Shown: positions 7,247 to 16,800 of the stretch, piece after piece
Position numbering within the stretch: the stretch's first letter is position 1
How the letters are laid out: every line of letters begins with the position of its first letter
Source: Oscillospiraceae bacterium
GTDB lineage: Bacteria > Bacillota_A > Clostridia > Oscillospirales > Oscillospiraceae
Assembly (NCBI GenBank): GCA_017455225.1
Contig: JAFTBL010000095.1
Coordinates: 1 to 24,013, forward strand
Reading direction: 5' to 3'
Length of the DNA: 24,013 bases
Program-made: the position numbers and the translations under genes
The notes under the pieces: model-generated
Database searches by the model: none
Seen by the model: only the letters and a program-made list of their open reading frames with translations
What the model was told of the DNA's origin: nothing

Positions 7247-8770
7247 TCATTTGACCTGCGCCGCCCCGGCGTCGCCGTAGGCCGCGTTTTTGCTGAAGGG
7301 ATGCAGCGTCCGGGGTAGTTTGGAAAACGGCAGCGATTCTAGCTCCGAGGTGGCGGCGCCCCGGGTATCCACCATGCAGATCTCGCTAACCAGCGGCGTA
7401 TACGCCGCCCGGAAGGAGGTGCAGGCCTTCACCACCACCAGCTGGCAGAAGCTGATCTCCACGCCGAAGTGACGGAACAGCTGGGGGTCGCCGGTGTTGC
7501 CCATGGCCTCACATACGACCACCTCGCATTTCCCGATCCGCAGGTGCGCCGTTTTGCCCACGTGCACCGTCACCCCGTGCATGGCCGGCCCCTCCAGCCG
7601 GAAATCGCCGTCGTGCAGCGAGCAGACCTGTGCGTCCGCCTCCACGCTGCGGGAGCGGAGCCGATCCCGCGTGGCGCCCAGCGTCACGTGGATCCGGGCA
7701 CCCACGCCTGCCCGGAACGCCTGCTCCACCACCGGCCGGTCGATCAGCACAAAGGCGGTGGCCGGCTGACACTCGCGCCGCAGCACCGCCTCCAGTACCG
7801 CCGCGTTGTCGCCGGCGGCGCCTGCGTTGGTGGAGTCGGAAAAGTCCACCGCCAGCACCGGCTTGCCGCCGTCTACCTGCAGCGCCTTGTCGATCACCTC
7901 GTCGATGGGGCACAGCTCCGTGCGCAGCTCGTCCCGCAGCTCAAACACACGGCGCGCCAGCGCGTCCGCCTGCTCCAGCGCCGCGGAGGCGTCCTTGGCC
8001 ACCGTGATCACCGTGCCGCAGCCCTCGGCCACGTCCAGCCACGGCTGCATCTGGAAAATGGTGTAGTCCTCCAGCACGCCGCTCTCCACCAGAGCGTGAG
8101 CCTCCTGCACCAGCTGCCCCAGCTTGCCGGTGCCGGTGGTATAGCCGCTGGCGGGGATGATCATGGGCACGCAGGCGCGGGCCATGTGCAGCTGCCGCCC
8201 CCCCTGCATGGCGCGGATAGCCAGCCGGGCGGCGCGGTAGCCGGTCTCATAGAGATCCACGTGGGGATACGTCTGGTAGCCGCACAGAAAATCCGCGTTC
8301 CGGAACATCTGCTCCGTCACGTTGGCGTGCAGGTCCAGCGACGCTGCCACCACCGTGTCCGCGCCCGCCATCTGGCGCACGGCGGCGAGGATGGTGCCGC
8401 AGACGTCGTCGTCCTGCGTGGATTGGGTGGCGCCGTGCATGGACACCAGCACGCCGTCCGCCGGCAGGTTCTCCGCCAGATACTGCCGCAGCTTCGCCAT
8501 GAAATGCTCCAGAACGCTCTGGCGCACCGGGCCGTTGGCGATGGCGCGCATGCCGTAACAGGGCACGATCTCTGCGCCGGCCTCCTCCAGCGCGGTGAAC
8601 ATTCCGTTCAGCGCCAGCGTGCTGCCGCGGACGGCCTCCTGCATTTGCCGGCCCTCCAGCACGCTGCCGTGGAGGTAGTCCTCCATCTCCGTCAAAACGG
8701 GACAGAAGGAGTTTGTTTCCTGGTTGAATTCAAAAACAAGCACTTTCATGGCATTCTGTACCTTTCGCAT
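7247..8770 (-). CDS. MlrC family (peptidase family M81) metallohydrolase
   Basis: This protein of about 507 residues belongs to the MlrC/DUF1485 family, named for the enzyme that degrades linear microcystin. Relatives in other bacteria have unknown substrates and nothing here points to microcystin. All five residues reported for the MlrC zinc site can be placed with the same spacing: Glu18 in FNQETNSF, His112 in SMHGA, Asp146 and His148 in SLDLHANV, and His170 in TYPHVD (94, 34, 2 and 22 residues apart). The C-terminal MlrC domain starts near 290 (LAVDFSDSTNAGAAGDN). No signal peptide is seen, so it should be cytoplasmic. AAAGGA lies 8 bases before the ATG at 8770. An alternative ATG at 8749 begins nearer the conserved family start (MKVLVFEF), with GAAAGG at a longer spacing. 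It is transcribed alone. Confidence 0.88.
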   Translation of the reverse strand: MRKVQNAMKVLVFEFNQETNSFCPVLTEMEDYLHGSVLEGRQMQEAVRGSTLALNGMFTALEEAGAEIVPCYGMRAIANGPVRQSVLEHFMAKLRQYLAENLPADGVLVSMHGATQSTQDDDVCGTILAAVRQMAGADTVVAASLDLHANVTEQMFRNADFLCGYQTYPHVDLYETGYRAARLAIRAMQGGRQLHMARACVPMIIPASGYTTGTGKLGQLVQEAHALVESGVLEDYTIFQMQPWLDVAEGCGTVITVAKDASAALEQADALARRVFELRDELRTELCPIDEVIDKALQVDGGKPVLAVDFSDSTNAGAAGDNAAVLEAVLRRECQPATAFVLIDRPVVEQAFRAGVGARIHVTLGATRDRLRSRSVEADAQVCSLHDGDFRLEGPAMHGVTVHVGKTAHLRIGKCEVVVCEAMGNTGDPQLFRHFGVEISFCQLVVVKACTSFRAAYTPLVSEICMVDTRGAATSELESLPFSKLPRTLHPFSKNAAYGDAGAAQVK

Positions 8771-9203
8771 ATGATGTGTCCTTTGTGCCGCTTTTTTTAA
8801 AGCAGCAGAGCTTTAAGCAGCTCTTTCGGCTGCTTTTCCTTCGATGGCGGTAAAATGCTTTTTACAGTCTACACCCCGAGGGAGAAAAAAGCAAGCCGCT
8901 TTGCCACACCTTTTCCGGGCACGCATACGGGTCTCAGGCGGGCGGCGCGTTTGGAATCTTCTGCCTGCAAACGCTCTGCCGCTTGTCTTATGACGGTCTT
9001 GGTGGTAAAATACACAATATATTAAATATATATTGAATATGATCGGTAAATGAAGTCGGCGGGCGACCTGCCACGGCAGTTCCGGACATTTCACATGGCT
9101 TTTGTTTTGGCGGGCAGGAGATATGCCGCACCATGAACGGTTTTGACGGATTGACCAAAAAAACTGAACGAATGAACGCGTTTTTTCAATATGTCTTGGA
9201 GGA
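8771..9203. other. Noncoding spacer between divergent transcription units
   Basis: No supported gene lies here; the open frames crossing it are shadows. A two-part stem occurs at 8800-8835 (7 bp outer, 5 bp inner), about 30 bases upstream of the MlrC-family start codon, where it could lie in that mRNA leader. An AT-rich island at 9010-9042 is the likeliest place for the minus-strand promoter, but only poor matches such as TTCAAT-17-TGTATT are visible. I could not assign a promoter with confidence. Confidence 0.5.
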
Positions 9204-9232
9204 TTGACGAATCCGGACGGAGAATATATAAT
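9204..9232 (+). promoter_or_regulatory. Sigma-A promoter of the five-gene MBL/GLUG operon
   Basis: TTGACG (9204-9209), exactly 17 bp, and TATAAT (9227-9232) form a strong promoter pointing at the lipoprotein gene. Transcription should start near 9239. The leader of about 185 nt contains a 7-bp stem (9335-9341 with 9356-9362, 14-nt loop) but no recognised riboswitch. No other good promoter was seen inside the operon. Confidence 0.85.
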
Positions 9233-9424
9233 GTAAACTATCATAAATGCCGAAAAAAGCGAAAGACGGCAGAAAAAGCACGACACAGGCAAACGAAAGA
9301 GAGGCGGGTGCCGCAAAGCTGCGCTTGTCCCTGCCCGGCGGTCTGCCTGTCTTTCCCGCCGGAACACGGCAACGAGGGCACAGAGGATACATATGAAGCA
9401 CAAAGCAAAACGGGAGGTGCGCTT

Positions 9425-10831
9425 ATGAAAAACAATAAGCTGCTGGCGGTGATTTTGACGGCAGCGCTGCTTTTGGGCGGCTGCGGCGGCTCTGCCGGAG
9501 AGGAGCAGGTGGTTACCCAGCTGGAGGACGGCACGCGCACCATCGGCTATTACGTGGGCGGCGAGCTTCTGCAGAACATTCCGGATATGCAGACCAACGG
9601 CTTTTTCGGCGCGGTGACGGAGTGTAACGACTCCTGCCATATGGCCACCTACCAGTCCACCACCAAGGAGGAATACGACGCCTATGTCAAGCTGCTGGAG
9701 AAGGAGGGCTACGTCCTGCAGGCAGGCGGCGGCGACTACGGCATCCACGATCAGGTGTTTTACACGGCGCTGAAGAAGGAGGAGACCACCATTCATCTGG
9801 TCTATCAGGAGCGCCTGAAATGTACCTCTGTCATCGTGGGCGACAAGGAGGAGCTCTCCCCCCATCTGCAGCCTTCGGCCGCCAGCACGGAGGGGTTCCG
9901 GGATGACCTGAAGAACACCCTTACGCTGGTGGATCAGGCCACCGGCCAGGCACTGGGCATCATCTTCCAGCTGCGCAACGGTCACTTCATCCTCATCGAC
10001 GGCGGCCGCGTTGAGAACACCGACAACGTGTTCAAGCACCTGAAGGAGATGACGCCGGAGGGTGAAAAGCCGGTGATCGAGGGCTGGTTCCTCAGCCATT
10101 CCCACGGCGACCACTACGGCGTGATAGAGGGCTTTGCCGACCGGGAGGAGCTGTACAGTCAGGTTATTATCGACGGCCTGTACTTCAACCAGCCCAACAC
10201 CGAGCACGTGACCAAGACCAACAGCAATCCCGGCGGCTTCACCGCCATCCGGCTGCTGGCGCTCATGGCGAAGGATCAGAACGGCGAGACCACCAAGGTC
10301 TACCGCACCGTGATGGGGCAGCGGTATTACTTTGCCGACGTTGTGATGGATATGATCAACTCCACCGAGTTCGTGCCGTATGCCAATTCGGACGGTGACT
10401 TCAACGAGACCGACACGGTGTATATGATCAACGTGGAGGGTCAGAAGGTGCTGATCAACGGCGACTCGGAGGAGGGCTGCAAGCAGAACATGATGGAGAG
10501 CTTCAGCCGCGACTATTTCACCGTGGACATCTATCAGGTCACCCACCACGGCTACAGCTCTCTGCGCTCGTTCTTCTATTACATGCAGTATATCAAGACC
10601 GCCATCAATCCCAACCGCATCCTGGTGGACTCCATCCACGACCGGGGCGCCACGCTGCTGCTGCGGGATGAGCTGTGCGAGGAGTATTACTATCAGAACG
10701 TGGGCACGCTCCGCATGACCTTCCCTTATGAGGTGGGGAATATGGAGATCCTGGGAGACGACTTCGAGACTTATCCCACGTGGCAGCAGATCATGGTTCC
10801 CACCGTGACATATCTCTACATCGAAGGCTGA
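9425..10831 (+). CDS. Lipoprotein with metallo-beta-lactamase fold
   Basis: The 468-residue protein starts with a clear lipoprotein signal peptide: basic MKNNK, a hydrophobic stretch and lipobox LLGGC with Cys20, so it should be tethered outside the membrane. Residues about 55-140 form a small domain of unknown type that recurs in the downstream paralogue. From about 175 an MBL fold is visible: QLRNGHFILIDGG, metal-binding HSHGDH at 225-230, NGD near 345-347 and THHG at 373-376. The layout resembles the MBL domains of ComEC-like and other hydrolase families; the substrate is unknown. The frame is open back to 9191, but the ATG at 9425 has GGGAGGTG five bases upstream and begins the signal peptide. 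It is the first gene of the operon and ends 52 bp before the giant gene. Confidence 0.88.
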   Translation: MKNNKLLAVILTAALLLGGCGGSAGEEQVVTQLEDGTRTIGYYVGGELLQNIPDMQTNGFFGAVTECNDSCHMATYQSTTKEEYDAYVKLLEKEGYVLQAGGGDYGIHDQVFYTALKKEETTIHLVYQERLKCTSVIVGDKEELSPHLQPSAASTEGFRDDLKNTLTLVDQATGQALGIIFQLRNGHFILIDGGRVENTDNVFKHLKEMTPEGEKPVIEGWFLSHSHGDHYGVIEGFADREELYSQVIIDGLYFNQPNTEHVTKTNSNPGGFTAIRLLALMAKDQNGETTKVYRTVMGQRYYFADVVMDMINSTEFVPYANSDGDFNETDTVYMINVEGQKVLINGDSEEGCKQNMMESFSRDYFTVDIYQVTHHGYSSLRSFFYYMQYIKTAINPNRILVDSIHDRGATLLLRDELCEEYYYQNVGTLRMTFPYEVGNMEILGDDFETYPTWQQIMVPTVTYLYIEG

Positions 10832-10883
10832 CGGGAAAATGACCGCTTATACCTGAAACGGGAAGGGAAAGGGGCAGCAAGCT

Positions 10884-13800
10884 ATGAAAAAGAAAACGTT
10901 GGGCATCATCATCGCGGTGGCTGTGGCGGTAGCGGCAGCGGGCACGGTGCTGGCGCTGACGCTGGCGGGGCGCGGTATGCCCGGCCACGGAAATATCGAG
11001 AACATCGACTGGTACAACGAAAGGGACAAGGAGTTCATCATCACCGACGTGGATATGCTCTACGACGTGGCCACGTTGTCCAATCACTACGACTTTGCCG
11101 GCCAGACGCTGAAGCTGGGGGCGGACATCACCGTCAACACCGGCTTTGCGGAGGAGTGGGAGGAGAACGCGCCTTCCCGCCCGTGGAAGCCCATCCGCGC
11201 CTTTGCCGGCACCTTTGACGGGCAGGGCCACACCATCAGCGGTCTCTATGCCCGGACGGCCAACGTGCCCACTGCCATGTTCACCAACGTGACGGACGAG
11301 GCCGTGATCCGTGACTTCCGCCTGGTGAACACGCTGTTCCTCACCTCCGGCAACATGGGCAGCGCTGCCGTTGCCGCCAACTGCGCCGGCACCTACCAGC
11401 AGATCTACAGCGACGCCATCGTGCGCGCCGCCCGCGGTGCCGCCGGCGGCATCATCTCCCATCAGACCGGCAATATCGTCATCGAGGAGTGCTGGTTTGA
11501 CGGCGCACTTTCCACCGAATACCGCAACATCGGCGGCATGGCCGATTGTGCCGACGGCGCGGAGCTGGTGGTCAGGCACTGTTTGAATACAGGCGCCATC
11601 TATGCGCCTTACAGCAACGGAGCGGACAATGCCGGCGGTCTGGTGGGCATGACGTATAACGGTGCGCGGCTGGTGGTGGAAGAGTCCTTCAGCAGCGGCA
11701 CGATGGAATTGGGCAATATGTCCCGCAGCGGCAGCGCCGTAGGCGGCGGCGACGCCAACTCCACAGCCACGCTGGCCAACGTCTTCGCCGTGATGGAGCG
11801 TTTTCCCTACACGGTCAGCACGATCATATACAATAAGGTGGGCGGCGCAGCCCCCATCGTGGAAAAGAATACGCTGGGCGTCAAGGCGTACCAGTGGATG
11901 AATCTGGACTTTGAAAACCATTGGGCGTGTCGTGAGAACGACGTGCCCGTGCCTGTTTGCTTTGCCGAGCATCCCGTGGATCTGACGGGGGTGCAGCGCG
12001 CGGTGGACTACGCTTGGTACGACAGCACGGCGGATGAGCTGCATATCCGCAATCTGGCGCAGCTCTATGCCTTCGGCCTTCTGTCCTATACCGACAGCTA
12101 TGAGGGCAAGACCATCTATCTGGACGAGGATATCGAGGTCAATGCCGGTCTGGCGGCGGACTGGATCGAAAAGGAGCCGGAGAACCGCTGGTATCCCGTG
12201 CAGTATTTTGCCGGCGCCCTTGACGGGCAGGGCCACACCATCAGCGGCGTGTACGCCGAGGGTTCGTCGGCGGTGGGCTTCATCTCCATCGCCAGAGGTA
12301 CCGCCGGCGTGCGTGATCTGCGACTGGTGAATTCGCTGATCAAGGTCAGCGGCGGGGACAACGGCGCGGCGCTGTCCGGCTCCGTCATCGGCCGGGGCGG
12401 CGGCTCGCTGGACGGCGTTTACAGCAACGCCATCGTGTATTCCGAGGGCTATGAGATCGGCGGTCTCATCGGCCAGATCAACCTGACCGGCGTTATCACC
12501 ACCATCAACAACTGCTGGTATGACGGGCAGCTGATCCTCAAGGGCGATACCAACGGTTTCTTTGCCGGCGGCCTGGTGGGCGGCCATGCGCTGGGCACGC
12601 TGAACATCACCCACTCTCTGTTCTCCGGCGTGATCCACACGGAGGTGAACAAGGGCTCCCGCGCCGGTGGCTTTATCGGCAGCGTGATGAACACCGCCGT
12701 GGCCAACATCGGCGACTGCCTGAACACGGGCACCATGGACACCCTGAACGGCAACTGGGTGGGCGGCGCCGTGGGCAACGTCGCCACCGAGGCAAAGGTC
12801 AGCATCAAGCAGAGCTATTCCAGCCGTGAGAGCGTGAAAAACTCCATGGGCGAGTATGTTTCCCACACCAGCGTGGGTGATGCGCCCCGCAGCGAGGGCG
12901 CTGTGATCCCCGTGTATGCGTCCGACCTGATCGGCGCGAACGCCTATCGCTGGACGGATCTGAGCATCGGCCGCTTCTGGGCGCTGCGGCCGGACAACAC
13001 CCCTGTTCCCAAGGTATTCTACAAGGATGAGACCGTCAGCACCGATGGGCTGAGCAAGATGTTCAGCACCGACTGGTATACCCCCGGCGAGGGCGGCGTC
13101 ATCTACTCTGCGGCGGATTACATCGGCTTCAACATGCTCTCCTGGACCACGGACTTTGCCGGCGAGACGATCCGGCTGGGAGCCGACGTCACGCTGAACA
13201 GCGGCAGCGCCTCCTCGTGGCTGAGCAGTGCGCCCGCCATCCGCAGCATCCCCATGGCCTCTTTCGCCGGCACCTTTGACGGCGGCATGCACACCATCAG
13301 CGGCGTGTATCAGAGAGATTATACCAAGCTGGGCCTGTTCAGCCAGACGCGGGAGACCACTGTGGTGCGGAACCTCCGGCTGGTCAACAGCTGCTTTGAC
13401 GCCACCGGCTACGTCTACGGCAACGTGCTGCAAAGCCGTTCCGGCTCCGTGGTGGCGCAGGGCGGCGGCACGCTGGACACCATTTACAGCGACGCCGTCA
13501 TTCGCAGCAACGGGCAGGTCACCGGCGGCATCATCGCCTGGGTCTACATGGACACCGACAACCGGATGAACAATCTGTGGTTTGACGGCAGCATCACCGC
13601 CACGGACGAGGAGTACGGCTACTTTGCCGGCGGCATCGTCGGCGGCACCGTTCTGGGCCGCAACCGGGTCGACCATTGCCTGTTCACCGGCTCCATCCAA
13701 ACGGCGGTCAGCAACAAGGCCTCCAAGGTGGGCGGCATCGTCGGCTCCGTGCAGAACGACAACTCGCTCATCGTCACCGACTGTCTGAGCGCGGGCACCG

Positions 13801-16800
13801 TCACCTGCGGCAATCAGTACTATAAGGGCGCCATCGTGGGCGTGATGTATACCGGCAACCCGGTGAAGGTCGTCAACTGCTTTGCCGACAAGGACAGCAC
13901 GCTGGATAAATACGGCCAGTTCGTCTCCACGGCGAAGAACGATCAGGTAAAAGCCGACGAGCTGTCCGGCTCCGCCATGCCCCTTGCCAAGGAGCTGCTG
14001 ACGGGCGTGAACGCCTATCGCTGGACGTCCCTTGACTTTGGCAACTATTGGGCGGCGCGCAGCAATGACTATCCCGGTCTGAAGAGCTTCGTTGGCAGCC
14101 CGCTGGATACATCCTCGGCGCAGCGGATGCTGGATATCAGCTGGTATGACGCGGACGCGGACAGCCTGACGGTGGATTCCATGCAGGATCTCTACGGTCT
14201 GCAGGCGCTGTCCTATAGCACGGACTTCGCCGGCCAGACGGTGAAGCTGGGCGCGGATATCACGCTCAACACCGGCAGCGCCGCCGATTGGACGGACAAG
14301 GCGCCGGAAAATCTCTGGACGCCTATCAATAACTTTGCCGGCACACTGGACGGCCAGGGCCACACCGTCAGCGGCCTGTACGGCAAGAGTGATGCCGCCG
14401 GGCTGGGTCTTATCGGCAAGCTCAGCGGCACGGTGAAGAATCTCCGGCTGGAGAACAGTCTGATCACCGGCGGCGGTGGCGGTGACGTAGGCTCCATTGT
14501 CGGCTGTATCCAGAATGGCGGCACGGTGGACAGCGTCTATTCCGACGCCATCGTGCGGGATGCCGGAGGCAGCAACATCGCCGGTCTGGTGGGCGCGGTG
14601 CGCAACACCGCCGGCAACGACGGCAAGGCAAGCGTGATCAACAGCTGGTTTGCCGGCCGGGTGGAGACGGAGAACAGCTATAACATCGGCGGTCTGGTAG
14701 CCGCCGTGGTGCATGATAATTCCCTGCTGGTGATGGACAACTGCCTGATGAGCGGCACAGTCACCCTTGCGGATAAGCGCACGGTGGGCGGCGCGGTCTC
14801 ACGCATGATGAACAAATCCGGCGTACAGTTGAGCAACGTGCTGGTCACCGGCACCGTCAGCTCCGGCGGCGGCGGGCAGACCGGCTCCGTGCTGGGCTAC
14901 AGCAACGGCAACGCCGTGCTGACCAACGTCTACGCCTCCGCCTCCGCTCACGCCGTGGGCGTGGGCACCGGCGCGGTGAACGGCAAGGTGCAGCTTCTGG
15001 CCGATGGACAGCTCAAGGGCACCGGCGGCTATCAGTATACGAAGCTGGACTTCACCCAAAAGCCCTACTGGACGGCGGTGGAGGACAATGCCCCCGTGCT
15101 GCGCAGCCACTACAGCGGCGCGGCGCTGGATCTGACCAACGTGGTGCGGCTGGACACCGACTGGTACGACCCGGACAAGGATACGCTGGTCATCCGCACG
15201 CTGCAGGAGCTGCTGACCTTTGCCAACGTGTCCAAGAACGAGACCTTTGCCGGTCAGACCGTCCTGCTGGACGCCGATCTCGACCTGAACCCGGACTGGA
15301 CGGCCTCTGCTGAGGCGCCGACGCAGGAGTGGATCATGGCGGGCGGCCGTCAGGCGTATTTCCAAGGTACGTTTGACGGGCAGGGACACACCATTTCCGG
15401 CATTTACGTGAACAACGCCAGCGATATCGGCACCGGCTTCTTCGGCTGGATCGACAACGGCGCCGAGATCCGCAACCTGACGCTGGGCAACAGCTATTTC
15501 CTCAGCTCCTACGTGTCCTCTGACAATGTGTCCCGCGCGGGCGCGATCGTAGGTCACGCTTCCACCGGCGGTGCCGGCGGCGTTTTGCGGAACGTCACCG
15601 TGCTGGATACCGTCACGGTGGAGGCCGCAGGCATGCAGACGGGCGGTCTCGTGGGCGCGGCCATGGGCGGCTTGACCGTGGATAACTGCACCATGGCGGC
15701 CACTGTAAAGGGCGGCACCGTTACAGGCGGCATCGTGGGCGGCATCGTCAACGCCGCGCACACCGGCGCCATCACCATCACCAACTGCACGGTGACCGGC
15801 CCCATTTCCGGAAGTGAGAACGTAGGCGGTCTGGTGGGCCAGATGGGCCGCACCGAGTCCGAAGCGTTGACGGTGTCTGACTGCGCTGTTTCCTCCGCCA
15901 TCACCGGAGCCCAGCGTCTGGCCGGCCTGTTCGGCTATGTGAACAACGGCGCCGCCAACGTACTGCACGTTTCCGGCTGTGTCAGCAGCGCCGACGTCAC
16001 CGGCAGCGCCAAGCCCGCCAGAACGGGCGGTCTGTTCGGTATGGCCAACGGCGGCGTCCTGCAGATCGAAAACAGCCGGTTCGACGGCAGCTTGACCCAG
16101 CCCGGCACCAACCTGTGCGGCGGCATCGTCGCCCAGAGCAACGGCGCCACGATCCGCCTGACGGATTGCGTCAGCGTCGGCAGCATCGAGGCCGGCGGCA
16201 TGGCCGGCACGCTGGTGGGCTACGTGGGCGCGGGCAGCGCCGTGATCACCGATTCCCTGGGCCTTATCAGCGGCGTTGCCAAGACCGTTTGCAGCGGCGT
16301 GGCCGCCAACGTGACCGTGGACAACTCCGTGGCGATCCCCGCCGGTGCGGAAACAGCGGCGGAGCAGACCTTCACCGTTTCCACGGCGGATCAGCTGGCG
16401 CTGATTGCCGAGCTGTCCGAGTACAGCGGCTATAAGGGCATCACCCTGCAGCTGGGCGAGCACATCGACCTGAATCCGGGCTGGACGGCCTCGTCCACCG
16501 CGCCGGAGAAGGTCTGGACAGCCATCGGCAGTGAGACCACGCCCTTCGGCGGCACGCTGAACGGCGCGGGCCACACCGTTTCCGGCCTGTACGTCAGCGG
16601 CGGCGACGCCGGACTGATCGGATGGATGAACGGCGGCACGGTGACCGACCTGCACATTGCCAAAAGCTTCATCTCCGGCACGACGGCAGGCGCCGTGGCC
16701 GGCTGTGTGGACGGCCAGAGCAGCATCAAGAAAGTATACGCTGACGCGTCGGTGACCGGCCAGACCTATGGCGGCGGTCTTGCGGGCGCGGTGGCGTCGA

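Noticed and set aside
9191..9424. N-terminal extension of the MBL lipoprotein back to 9191
   Set aside because: It would begin upstream of the predicted promoter -35 box at 9204 and hide the lipoprotein signal peptide; the ATG at 9425 has an ideal ribosome site.
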